From Betaproteobacteria bacterium (GTDB lineage: Bacteria; Pseudomonadota; Gammaproteobacteria; Burkholderiales; Burkholderiaceae_C), in NCBI GenBank assembly GCA_025356445.1, contig JANXSZ010000021.1:62001-126000 (forward strand): a stretch of DNA of 64,000 nucleotides, read 5' to 3'. The position numbers and the translations under genes are program-made. Numbering within the stretch: the stretch's first letter is position 1; each line of letters opens with the position of its first letter. The notes under the pieces are model-generated. The model worked only from the letters and a program-made list of their open reading frames with translations, had not been told where the DNA came from and made no database searches. Positions 48,114 to 56,912 of the stretch are shown piece by piece.

Positions 48114-48902
48114 ATGGGTGCCACTGCTGGGGAGGCTACCGGGGCTGCCACTCGCCCCATTGCCATCATGAGCGCCATGCGCGAGGAGCTGGCTGCTGTG
48201 CTGGCCCTGTTGCCTGATGCTCGCGCTACGGTGGTAGCCGGGCGTGAGTTCTGGCAAGCGCAGTGGCAGGGCCATCAGGTTGTGGCTGTGCAGGCACGCA
48301 TTGGCAAAGTGGCTGCGGCCACCACCGCCACGGTGTTGATTGAGCGCTTTGGTGTCCACAGCATTCTGTTCACTGGCGTTGCCGGCGGTTTGGGGCAAGG
48401 CGTCAAGGTGGGGGACTTGGTGGTAGGCAGCCATTTTGTGCAGCACGACATGGACTGCTCGCCGCTGTTTCCGCGTTTCGAGCTACCGCTGTATGGCCGC
48501 AGCGAGTTGCTGGCCAACGCTGCATTGGTCAACGCGCTGGGCCGCGCCGCCGCAGTGGTACTGGCTGATCCTGTGGGCCATGTGGGCGCGTCTGCGGTAG
48601 CGCAGTTTCAGCTTCAGCACGCCAGCGTTCACCAAGGATTGATTCTCAGTGGAGATCGCTTTGTCAGCACGACGGCAGAGAGTCTGGCTTTGCAGGCGGC
48701 CTTACCCATGGCGCTGGCGGTAGAAATGGAAGGCGCAGCTGTCGCCCAGGTTTGCCATGACTACGGTTTGCCCTTCGCTGCGGTGCGCAGCATCTCTGAC
48801 CGGGCTGACGACGCGGCGCACGGTGACTTTGCGCTGTTTGTGCAGACGGTGGCCAGCCGGTATTCGGCAGCGGTGGTCAGTGAGTTGCTGCGTTTGCTAT
48901 AA
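48114..48902 (+). CDS. mtnN: 5'-methylthioadenosine/S-adenosylhomocysteine nucleosidase
   Basis: MtnN (Pfs), 262 residues, cleaves methylthioadenosine, S-adenosylhomocysteine and 5'-deoxyadenosine. The core begins at PIAIMSAMREELAAV, with FTGVAGGL, the Met/Glu pair in AVEMEGAAVAQVC that binds ribose, and the catalytic Asp in SISDRADD. The ATG at 48114 adds about 14 residues of Ala/Gly/Thr before the core; it lies five bases after the fadD stop, so translation is probably coupled. Confidence 0.92.
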   Translation: MGATAGEATGAATRPIAIMSAMREELAAVLALLPDARATVVAGREFWQAQWQGHQVVAVQARIGKVAAATTATVLIERFGVHSILFTGVAGGLGQGVKVGDLVVGSHFVQHDMDCSPLFPRFELPLYGRSELLANAALVNALGRAAAVVLADPVGHVGASAVAQFQLQHASVHQGLILSGDRFVSTTAESLALQAALPMALAVEMEGAAVAQVCHDYGLPFAAVRSISDRADDAAHGDFALFVQTVASRYSAAVVSELLRLL

Positions 48903-48947
48903 AAACAATAGCTTCTGAAGGCCATCCAGATTGCACAGGGCTTCAGT
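48897..48947. repeat. Dispersed short repeat, non-coding copy
   Basis: Between convergent mtnN and corA, beginning at the mtnN stop. It holds AAAACAATAGCTTCTGAAGG and GGGCTTCAG in the same order as other copies of the degenerate repeat family in this window. Confidence 0.4.
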
Positions 48948-48950
48948 TTC

Positions 48951-49937
<987 letters not shown>

Positions 49938-49983
49938 CGCTTGACTCCCGTAAACGGTGTGGCATCAAAAGGGGTGTGGGTTG

Positions 49984-50038
49984 GCTTTCAACGCCAGCCC
50001 GTTGATGCGGGGGAGTTGAAAGCTACCGACTCGGGTAG
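49984..50038 (-). promoter_or_regulatory. Structured 5' leader of corA
   Basis: The leader holds a 9-bp perfect stem (GCTTTCAAC 49984-49992 with GTTGAAAGC 50015-50023) enclosing a smaller CCCG/CGGG hairpin (49998-50011), and next to it CTACC/GGTAG (50023-50038). Together they could form alternating structures ahead of corA. I do not recognise it as an M-box or another named riboswitch. Confidence 0.45.
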
Positions 50039-50093
50039 GTTTCCAAGCAAATGGCTCCGGTGGTGAACAGCCTTTGATTATCGCATTGCAACA

Positions 50094-51302
50094 TTATTTT
50101 TGCTCGGCAAAGAAGGCCAGGATTTCGGCTTTACGCGCATAGGCGTCCTGCTCACCCAGCTGCATCAGTGCTTTGGTGAAGCCTGGCTCGAACAGCAGGT
50201 AGCTGGCCAGCGCTGCGCCGCCGCCTTTCAGCGCTCCCAGGCCTTCAAGCGCATGGCGGGTGGTGGCAGGCAGTTCATGGGCATGGGCTTGGGCCAGCGC
50301 GTCCAGTGACTGGGTGGGGGTGATGGCGAGCACCTCTACCTCGCTGTAGGGCATAGCGGCGGCGATTTCAGGTGGTAAATTGCGCAGGGTTTTCGTGACG
50401 CGTTGGGTTTGTTCTACATCGGCTTGCACGGTGTCATGGAACACGCTGGCCATGGCGAAACCGGCAATGCTGCCCAGTGTCGGCACGGTGGCGGGGCTGT
50501 TGCCTGTGAAACCGGTGCGCTGGGGTTGCCCTGCACCCACCACAAAAATCCGGTTGGCACCTAAATGCATCGCAGAAGACAAGGGGGAAATTTGCCGCAT
50601 TGAGCCATCACCGAAGAATTCGGCATGGTCATCGATCCAGAGCTTGGTCGCCGGGAAAATAAAGGGAATGGCGCTGGAGGCCATCAAATGCTCAATCGTG
50701 ATGGGTTGGTATTCCGCGCGGCGGCCAGGCCGGGCCCAGGTGCGAAAGTCGGTTTGCCGTGCTGTCTGGCAAAACGTCCAATGCACGCCGCTGGTGTAGC
50801 TGGACGCCGTGACAGCCAATGCGCGTATAGCCTGCGACTGCAAGGCGTCTTCAATGCCCAAGAGCGAGATGGCTTTGTGAAGCGTGTCTACCAACGGCAT
50901 GTTGTTCAAAATGCCACCGCGTTGGCGGGCATTGCGCGAGAGGCTCAAGGCGACTAGCCAGCGGCTGGCCCGCGCCATGGGGGAAATGTTCAGCTCGTAC
51001 ACCTCGTCCGAGCGCAGACGTTCCCAAAATTGGGCCAGCGCTTCAAAGGCTTTCAGCCCACGACTGGACTCTCCAGCCAAAAACGTGGCGTTCAATGCGC
51101 CAGCAGACGTGCCCACCAGCACAGGGAAGGGGAAGCCGTCCACCAGCCCTGGTTGCAAGTCCAGCATGGCGGCAGTAGCGCGCAACACACCAACTTGGTA
51201 GGCTGAGCGGGCACCACCGCCCATCAACACCAAGGCGTTAACGAAGCGGGGCTGCGCGCGGTGGCGCGAATAACCCGCGTGGATGATGGTGTCCATGCTC
51301 AT
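50094..51302 (-). CDS. Patatin-like phospholipase family protein
   Basis: A 402-residue patatin-domain lipid acyl hydrolase. The oxyanion motif GGGARSAYQVGVL near residue 30 and the nucleophile elbow VGTSAGALNA (GXSXG) are clear, and the Asp of the dyad is probably in FGDGSMRQISPL. No signal peptide or RssA-type extra domain is seen. It may act on membrane phospholipids inside the cell; no secretion partner is nearby. The ATG at 51302 is used, with MDT six bases on as an alternative. Confidence 0.9.
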   Translation of the reverse strand: MSMDTIIHAGYSRHRAQPRFVNALVLMGGGARSAYQVGVLRATAAMLDLQPGLVDGFPFPVLVGTSAGALNATFLAGESSRGLKAFEALAQFWERLRSDEVYELNISPMARASRWLVALSLSRNARQRGGILNNMPLVDTLHKAISLLGIEDALQSQAIRALAVTASSYTSGVHWTFCQTARQTDFRTWARPGRRAEYQPITIEHLMASSAIPFIFPATKLWIDDHAEFFGDGSMRQISPLSSAMHLGANRIFVVGAGQPQRTGFTGNSPATVPTLGSIAGFAMASVFHDTVQADVEQTQRVTKTLRNLPPEIAAAMPYSEVEVLAITPTQSLDALAQAHAHELPATTRHALEGLGALKGGGAALASYLLFEPGFTKALMQLGEQDAYARKAEILAFFAEQK

Positions 51303-51681
51303 GGCACGATATTAAAGTCAAACCTTGCTTTGTCAGCAGGAAAGTTGACGCTGTATGGCGCCCGTGTTGTTGCCCTGTGGGGACTGCGCAAGGGATGGGC
51401 TTTTCATAGCGCATGCCTTGCGCCAGCCGAAAATTATCCCCTTAAAAATGACGATTTTGGGGGCGCCCGGTCGTGAAGTTCACGTAAATTTTCATGGCTG
51501 AAATTTTGCGAAAAATACTACCCTCTAAGCCCCGTTCACAGGTCTTAAACCCATTGCATTTCTGTGACAACAGGCGCATAGTAGATTTAGAGCAACGAAA
51601 AAACGTTGCTCTCTACCGCCTCAATAACTGCCAAGTTAACGAGGCGGCTGCTTCAATCCCCGTGCGTTTAGGAGCCTACAC
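51303..51681 (+). promoter_or_regulatory. Long leader/promoter region of hpf
   Basis: A 379-base gap with no convincing gene (a 63-codon frame at 51494 has no coding character). TGGCTGAAATTTTGCG at 51495-51510 has the -24/-12 spacing of a sigma-54 promoter but matches only in part. Downstream are two hairpins: AGAGCAACG/CGTTGCTCT (51589-51612, A6 loop) and CCGCCTC/GAGGCGG (51616-51647), followed by AGGAG before the hpf ATG. The hpf mRNA therefore has a structured 5' leader. Confidence 0.4.
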
Positions 51682-52014
51682 ATGAACTTGACAATCAGCG
51701 GCCACCATCTTGAAGTTACCCCAGCGTTGAGAAGCTATGTCACCGGTAAGCTGGACCGAATAACCCGGCATTTTGATCAAGTGGTAGATGTGAAGGTGCT
51801 GCTCAGTGTTGAGAAGCAAAAGGAAAAAGAAGGCCGCCAGCGAGCGGAGTGCAACATCCACGTGAAGGGCAATGATATGTTTGCCGAAAGTGCGCATGAA
51901 GACCTGTATGCCGCTGTCGATGACTTGGTTGACAAGCTGGACCGCCAAGTGGTTCGCCATAAAGATCGGGTGCAAGACCACCAGCACGAGTCGGCTAAAC
52001 GGCTGTTGATGTAA
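51682..52014 (+). CDS. hpf: Ribosome hibernation promoting factor (HPF/YfiA family)
   Basis: A 110-residue HPF that binds the 30S subunit at the A/P sites and promotes ribosome hibernation. [20 protein letters not shown] at the start and [22 protein letters not shown] are family hallmarks; it is the short or intermediate-length form without the long C-terminal dimerisation domain. SD AGGAG. In many proteobacteria hpf sits between rpoN and ptsN; here ptsN follows but rpoN is absent upstream. Confidence 0.94.
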   Translation: MNLTISGHHLEVTPALRSYVTGKLDRITRHFDQVVDVKVLLSVEKQKEKEGRQRAECNIHVKGNDMFAESAHEDLYAAVDDLVDKLDRQVVRHKDRVQDHQHESAKRLLM

Positions 52015-52078
52015 CTCCGAATTCCTGTAAATAACTGCTGTTTACAGCGCTGGCCACAAGCCAAAATCACACACACAA

Positions 52079-52104
52079 CCGCCAGCAACCCTGGCGGTTT
52101 TTTT
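52079..52104 (+). terminator. Rho-independent terminator between hpf and ptsN
   Basis: A 7-bp stem CCGCCAG / CTGGCGG with a five-base loop, followed by seven T residues (52098-52104). It separates hpf from ptsN, which then needs its own promoter (a CATAAT hexamer lies at 52136-52141). Confidence 0.8.
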
Positions 52105-52152
52105 GTGCTGTAAGTCTAGTCCAAACTACAAAGTGCATAATCTGCGTCCACC

Positions 52153-52620
52153 ATGAACCGACTCGCTTCCATACTGCCCCTGCCCCAGGTTTTGGTTCAG
52201 GTTGACGCTGCCAGCAAAAAACGTGCTTTTGAAGAAGCCGGGCTGCTTTTTGAAAATTTGCATGGCCTCAGCCGCGCTTTGGTGACAGACAGCCTGTTTG
52301 CCCGCGAGCGACTGGGTTCCACGGGCCTGGGCCATGGCGTAGCCATTCCCCATGGCCGCATTCGTGGGCTGAAGGCCCCCATGGCTGCGGTGCTGCGGTT
52401 GGCCGTTCCCATTGGCTTTGATGCACCTGATGACCAGCCTGTTGATCTGCTGATCTTTTTGCTCGTACCTGAAGCCGCGACCCAAAAACACCTGGAAATT
52501 CTTTCTGAGATTGCCGAGTTACTGAGCGATGCCCCTCTGCGTGAACGGATCAAAGGCAGCACCGAAGCTTTTGCCTTGCATTCACTGATCGCCACCTGGA
52601 AGTCGACGCAAACCGCTTAG
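52153..52620 (+). CDS. ptsN: Nitrogen-PTS EIIA protein (PtsN)
   Basis: A 155-residue EIIA(Ntr), the output phosphocarrier of the nitrogen PTS, which regulates potassium transport and other processes by its phosphorylation state. The phosphoacceptor His is in GHGVAIPHGRI (near residue 66). A fructose-type EIIA fold covers the whole protein. It is adjacent to hprK, the usual betaproteobacterial arrangement, and a Kup potassium transporter is encoded elsewhere in the window. Confidence 0.94.
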   Translation: MNRLASILPLPQVLVQVDAASKKRAFEEAGLLFENLHGLSRALVTDSLFARERLGSTGLGHGVAIPHGRIRGLKAPMAAVLRLAVPIGFDAPDDQPVDLLIFLLVPEAATQKHLEILSEIAELLSDAPLRERIKGSTEAFALHSLIATWKSTQTA

Positions 52621-52710
52621 GCGGTTGGGCAGGCCTGTTTGGTCTGTGCGGAGCGCTTGACCAGGATTTACCGCGTGTGACGCGCGGCCACTCTTCCCCC
52701 ATATTGCCCC

Positions 52711-53658
52711 ATGAAACCTACCGCTGTCAGCGCTGATGTTCTGTTTGAAGCGTTTCGCGCTACTTTGCGCTGGGAGTGGGTGGCCGGTTTAGGTGCTTCC
52801 GAGCGTCGGTTTGATGACGTTGCCATCAGCGCTGCGCGCTCGGGTGCCGATCTGGTGGGCTACTTGAACTACATCCATCCGTACCGGGTGCAAATCATGG
52901 GTGAGCGCGAAGTCGCCTATTTGAGCCAGCGGGGCACTGCCGAAGACTGCGTGCGCCGCATTTCTCGCATCGTCACTCTGGAGCCCCCCGTATTGATCCT
53001 GGCCGACGGTCAAGTCGCGCCTGACGCCTTGTTGTCGATGTGCGAACGCGCCCAGATTCCGATGTTTGCGACCAAGGAGTCCTCCGCCTTTGTGATTGAC
53101 GTGCTGCGAGCTTACCTGTCCAAGCACTTCGCTGACCGCTCGTCCATGCACGGCGTGTTCATGGATATTTTGGGCTTGGGTGTGTTGATTACGGGTGAGT
53201 CCGGCTTGGGCAAGAGCGAGTTGGGTCTTGAGCTGATCTCACGCGGCAATGGGTTGGTTGCAGACGATGCGGTCGATATTTTTCGCATCAACCAAACCAC
53301 CATTGAAGGCCGTTGTCCGGATTTGTTGCAAAACCTGCTTGAAGTACGCGGCATTGGTTTGCTGGACATCAAAGCCATCTTCGGTGAAACCGCTGTGCGC
53401 CGCAAAATGCGCCTCAAACTCATCGTTCATTTGGTACGCAAAGAAACTCTGGAGCGGGATTACGAGCGCATGCCCGCTATACCGCTCACGCAAGACGTTT
53501 TGAGCGTGCCGATACGCAAAGTGGTGATTCAGGTGGTGGCGGGGCGCAATATTGCGGTGCTGGTGGAAGCCGCCGTGCGCAATACGATTTTGCAGCTGCG
53601 GGGCATTGATACTTACCAAGAGTTCACAGACCGTCAACGCAAGGCCATGGACAACTAG
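52711..53658 (+). CDS. hprK: HPr(Ser) kinase/phosphorylase
   Basis: HprK, 315 residues, phosphorylates or dephosphorylates a Ser of HPr. The N-terminal domain covers about 1-130, the P-loop is GESGLGKSE at 162-170 preceded by the His-containing [12 protein letters not shown], and the HprK signature [16 protein letters not shown] lies near 210. The C-terminal helices end in [13 protein letters not shown]. In proteobacteria it is tied to the ptsN phosphorelay rather than sugar repression. Confidence 0.95.
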   Translation: MKPTAVSADVLFEAFRATLRWEWVAGLGASERRFDDVAISAARSGADLVGYLNYIHPYRVQIMGEREVAYLSQRGTAEDCVRRISRIVTLEPPVLILADGQVAPDALLSMCERAQIPMFATKESSAFVIDVLRAYLSKHFADRSSMHGVFMDILGLGVLITGESGLGKSELGLELISRGNGLVADDAVDIFRINQTTIEGRCPDLLQNLLEVRGIGLLDIKAIFGETAVRRKMRLKLIVHLVRKETLERDYERMPAIPLTQDVLSVPIRKVVIQVVAGRNIAVLVEAAVRNTILQLRGIDTYQEFTDRQRKAMDN

Positions 53659-53686
53659 TGCTTCCGGCGGACCACAAGTCCGTCAA

Positions 53687-54169
53687 TCAAGAGCGATCCA
53701 GGTCGGTCAATGCGCTTGATGCCAAGCCTCCCCGTTGGTTTGGCGCAGGGCGGTTAGGGCAGGGCTCCTTGGTGCAGTTGGCATACAGGCTCAGCGCGTG
53801 GTCGGCAATCACAAAGCCTTTGCGCAGTGCCACGTCGTTTTGGCGGCGTTCAATCTCCGCGTCATAAAACTCTTCTACACGGCCACAGTCCAGGCACACC
53901 AAATGGTCATGGTGCTGGCCTTCGTTCAGTTCGTAGACGGCTTTGCCACTTTCAAAATGGCTGCGGCTCAGGATGGCGGCTTGCTCGAATTGCGTCAGCA
54001 CCCGGTATACCGTGGCCAGACCAATGTCCGAGCGGTCTTGCAGCAGCACGCGAAACACGTCTTCTGCCGTCATATGGCGCTGTTCGCCTTTTTGGAAAAT
54101 TTCTAAAATTTTCAAGCGAGGCAGGGTGGCTTTGAGGCCTGTACTTTTGAGTTCGTCGATATTCGCCAT
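53687..54169 (-). CDS. fur: Ferric uptake regulator Fur
   Basis: Fur, 160 residues. The winged helix (about 10-85) contains [16 protein letters not shown] and [14 protein letters not shown]; the metal sites are in [16 protein letters not shown]. The C-terminus has one further Cys pair ([11 protein letters not shown]) and runs about 15-20 residues longer than E. coli Fur. It is convergent with hprK and divergent from bamE, with nested inverted repeats in the shared upstream gap. Confidence 0.95.
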   Translation of the reverse strand: MANIDELKSTGLKATLPRLKILEIFQKGEQRHMTAEDVFRVLLQDRSDIGLATVYRVLTQFEQAAILSRSHFESGKAVYELNEGQHHDHLVCLDCGRVEEFYDAEIERRQNDVALRKGFVIADHALSLYANCTKEPCPNRPAPNQRGGLASSALTDLDRS

Positions 54170-54190
54170 GGTGTTCTTTCGGGGTGTGCT

Positions 54191-54250
54191 GACTGCTTTC
54201 CGGCCTCAATGGGCGAGGCCTTGGCCTCATAAATGAGCAGTCGCTACAAT
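54191..54250. promoter_or_regulatory. fur/bamE divergent control region
   Basis: Nested inverted repeats GACTGCT (54191-54197) with AGCAGTC (54236-54242), and GGCCTC (54202-54207) with GAGGCC (54214-54219), overlap a candidate bamE promoter TTGGCC (54221-54226) and TACAAT (54245-54250; 18-base spacer). The -10 is good and the -35 weak. I see no clear Fur box. Confidence 0.4.
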
Positions 54251-54291
54251 GGAATCATCATATCGCTACAGCCTACTGTTTGATCGGCCCC

Positions 54292-54879
54292 ATGTCTGCC
54301 AACGCCCCTTTGCTCTCTCGTATGCACCTTCATTTTTTGACGGCCCTGACCCAGGCTTCGTCTGTCATGTCGTGCGTGGGCGTGAGCCTGCTGCTGACCG
54401 GCTGTGGCAGCTTGGGCACCAGCACCAACCGTGTCCTCACGCTCGTGAGTCCCTACCGCTTAGAGGTGGTGCAAGGCAACTTTGTGTCCAAAGAGCAAGT
54501 CGCCGCACTCAAGCCCGGTATGACGCGCAACCAGGTGCGCGATATTCTGGGCACCTCGCTGCTGGTCAGCATCTTCCACAGCAACCGCTGGGACTACGTG
54601 TTCACTCTCCACCGTCAAGGTGTAGACACCCAGTCGCGTCGCCTGAGCGTGTTTTTCAATGGCGATGTGATGGAGCGCTTCGAGGGGGATGATATGCCCA
54701 GCGAAACTGAATTTGTCGCTCAACTCGAATCCAACCGCAAGCTCGGCAAAATTCCCTTGTTGCAAGCAGACCCCGAGGGGCTGAAGAAGTTTGCGCCAGC
54801 CCGTGCGCCCGCCGTCAATCCGCCACCGCCTTCTGCGGTTTCGGACAACTACCCGCCGCTTGAAGGCCCTTCGCTCTAG
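54292..54879 (+). CDS. bamE: Outer membrane assembly lipoprotein BamE
   Basis: A 195-residue lipoprotein component of the BAM outer-membrane-protein assembly machine. A long signal peptide ends in the lipobox LTGCGS (Cys near residue 38). The SmpA/OmlA fold contains YRLEVVQGNFVSKEQVAALK, GMTRNQVRDILGTSLLVSIF and the WDYVF strand. The Pro-rich tail (about 160-195) exceeds short BamE proteins but is common in Burkholderiales. The ATG at 54292 is used; 54322 is a later alternative. It is 74 bases upstream of dapB. Confidence 0.92.
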   Translation: MSANAPLLSRMHLHFLTALTQASSVMSCVGVSLLLTGCGSLGTSTNRVLTLVSPYRLEVVQGNFVSKEQVAALKPGMTRNQVRDILGTSLLVSIFHSNRWDYVFTLHRQGVDTQSRRLSVFFNGDVMERFEGDDMPSETEFVAQLESNRKLGKIPLLQADPEGLKKFAPARAPAVNPPPPSAVSDNYPPLEGPSL

Positions 54880-54952
54880 TTTTTCGTGCCTTGCGCCGAA
54901 GAGGTTTTTAGCGCAGGCAAACACCCTATCCAACGGTTAACGCCGGATAACC

Positions 54953-55771
54953 ATGACCAACATGACGCACGCCATTGCTATTGCAGGTGCATCGGGCCGC
55001 ATGGGCCAGATGCTGATCGAAGCCGTCCACAACGCTGACGATTGCAACCTTGCCGGTGCGCTTGACATCGCCAGCAGCCCCAGTATGGGCCTTGACGCCA
55101 GCGTTTTCCTCGGCAAACCCAGCGGCGTGCTCATCACCGCTGACTTGGCTACAGGCCTGCTGCACGCCAAAACCCTGATCGACTTCACCCGCCCCGAAGG
55201 CACCATCGCACACCTGTACGCCTGCCGCAAGCTGGGTGTCAACGCGGTGATTGGCACCACCGGTTTCAGCGATGCGCAAAAAGCAGAAATCGCCACCATC
55301 GCTCAAGACATCGCCATTGTGATGTCACCCAATTTCAGCGTAGGCGTTAACGTCACCTTGAAGTTGCTGGAAATGGCCGCTAAGGCTATGGCAACGGGTT
55401 ACGACATCGAAATCATCGAAGCCCACCACCGCCATAAAGTGGACGCGCCCTCCGGCACGGCTCTCAAAATGGGTGAGGTCATTGCCCAAGCTCAAGGCCG
55501 CAAGCTGTCCGACTGCGCCGTTTATGGCCGCGAAGGCATCACCGGCGAGCGCGACCCGTCCACCATTGGCTTTGCCGCTATCCGTGGTGGCGATATCGTG
55601 GGCGACCACACCGTGCTGTTTGCCGGTACGGGCGAGCGTATCGAGATCACCCACAAATCGTCCAGCCGCGTCACCTACGCCCAAGGCAGTCTGCGTGCCG
55701 TGCGCTTCTTGGCCGGTCGCGCATCCGGCCTGTACGACATGTTTGATGTGCTGGGTTTAAACCCGTCCTAA
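54953..55771 (+). CDS. dapB: 4-hydroxy-tetrahydrodipicolinate reductase
   Basis: DapB, 272 residues, the NAD(P)H-dependent reductase of lysine/meso-DAP synthesis. The N-terminal [17 protein letters not shown] cofactor loop, [10 protein letters not shown], and the active-site [20 protein letters not shown] with the catalytic His are intact. A second ATG at 54962 is the alternative start. It lies between bamE and exbB, an order conserved in Comamonadaceae. Confidence 0.95.
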   Translation: MTNMTHAIAIAGASGRMGQMLIEAVHNADDCNLAGALDIASSPSMGLDASVFLGKPSGVLITADLATGLLHAKTLIDFTRPEGTIAHLYACRKLGVNAVIGTTGFSDAQKAEIATIAQDIAIVMSPNFSVGVNVTLKLLEMAAKAMATGYDIEIIEAHHRHKVDAPSGTALKMGEVIAQAQGRKLSDCAVYGREGITGERDPSTIGFAAIRGGDIVGDHTVLFAGTGERIEITHKSSSRVTYAQGSLRAVRFLAGRASGLYDMFDVLGLNPS

Positions 55772-55788
55772 GCCCTCAGAGCCGCTTT

Positions 55789-56451
55789 ATGAATGCCCTA
55801 CAGCTCTTTACCCAAGGCGATGCTGTCAGCCGCTTGGTGGCGCTGCTGCTTTTGGCCATGTCGGTGGCCAGCTGGGTCGTCATCTTGTGGAAATCCTGGC
55901 TGTTGCACCGCGCCTCGGTAGATGTGGCCCGCAGCACAGCGGCGTTCTGGCAGGCCAGTTCCTTGGTTGATGCACAGCCCAAAATCAAGGCTTTTGACCG
56001 TGAGGTACTCGTCTGGCCGTTGATTGCTGCTACAACTATAGGAGCGCAGGGCACCTTGGCCGCAGCCGGTGACAAATCCCAGCAGCTCACCCGCGTGTTG
56101 CGCGACGCGCTGCACCAGGTGCTGCACAAACTCCAGTACGGTCAAGTCCTGCTCGCTACTGTGGGCGCTACAGCCCCCTTTGTTGGCCTGCTGGGCACCG
56201 TCTGGGGCATTTACCACGCGCTGATGAGCATTGCGGGGGCTGGGCAAATCACCATCGACAAAATCGCGGGCCCTGTGGGTGAAGCTCTCATCATGACCGC
56301 CGCTGGCCTGGCCGTCGCCATCCCTGCTGTGCTGGCTTACAACGTGCTGGGTCGCAGCATCGCCCGCATTGAAGCCGACCTAGAGGGGTTCGCCCGCGAT
56401 CTGCGTGAGCTGATGGCTCACCCCGACGCACCTGTCTCTGCCCTGGCCTGA
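55789..56451 (+). CDS. exbB: MotA/TolQ/ExbB proton channel family protein
   Basis: A 220-residue inner membrane proton channel subunit with three helices (about 14-34, 118-140, 160-182). GATAPFVGLLGTVWGIYHAL is the family signature, and EALIMTAAGLAVAIPAVLAYN the third-helix one with its conserved Thr. It pairs with the ExbD-type protein 14 bases on. Whether the pair drives TonB (ExbBD) or the Tol system (TolQR) cannot be fixed here; no tolA, tolB or pal follows, which favours ExbBD. Confidence 0.9.
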   Translation: MNALQLFTQGDAVSRLVALLLLAMSVASWVVILWKSWLLHRASVDVARSTAAFWQASSLVDAQPKIKAFDREVLVWPLIAATTIGAQGTLAAAGDKSQQLTRVLRDALHQVLHKLQYGQVLLATVGATAPFVGLLGTVWGIYHALMSIAGAGQITIDKIAGPVGEALIMTAAGLAVAIPAVLAYNVLGRSIARIEADLEGFARDLRELMAHPDAPVSALA

Positions 56452-56465
56452 CACACGGACAACAC

Positions 56466-56882
56466 ATGTCTTTCGGCCGCTTAGAGCGCACCAAGGGCAG
56501 CCAGCCCATGAGCGAGATCAACATGACGCCCCTGGTGGACGTGATGATGGTGCTGTTGGTCATCTTCATCATTACCGCGCCTCTGCTGTCCAGCAGTATC
56601 CGCCTCGATTTACCCAAGGCAGACGGCACCGCAGCGGGGGACGCCCCCAAATTCGTGACCCTGGTGGTTGATAAAACCGGCCAGGCCTTCCTCAATGACC
56701 AAAAAATCGAACTGCCTGCGCTGGCCGCACGCCTGACGGAAACCGCTGTGCAAAACCCGGACACCGAAGTGCAATTGCGCGCCGATGAAACCGTGCCCTA
56801 CGGCAAAGTTGTCGAGGTGATGGGCCTCGCGCAAAAGGCCGGGCTGAACCGGATTGGGTTTGTGGCGGAGCCTAAGCCATAG
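56466..56882 (+). CDS. exbD: ExbD/TolR family biopolymer transporter
   Basis: A 138-residue protein with one helix (about 22-42) and a periplasmic domain. MSEINMTPLVDVMMVLLVIF holds the conserved Asp near residue 26 that takes up protons. It is the partner of the upstream ExbB-type channel. The stop is 30 bases before leuS. Confidence 0.92.
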   Translation: MSFGRLERTKGSQPMSEINMTPLVDVMMVLLVIFIITAPLLSSSIRLDLPKADGTAAGDAPKFVTLVVDKTGQAFLNDQKIELPALAARLTETAVQNPDTEVQLRADETVPYGKVVEVMGLAQKAGLNRIGFVAEPKP

Positions 56883-56912
56883 CGCGTCGCGCATACCCTC
56901 TAAAATTGGGCG

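Noticed and set aside
51494-51685. 63-codon frame upstream of hpf as a small gene
   Set aside because: No ribosome site, no homology, and it overlaps the hairpins and the hpf start in another frame.
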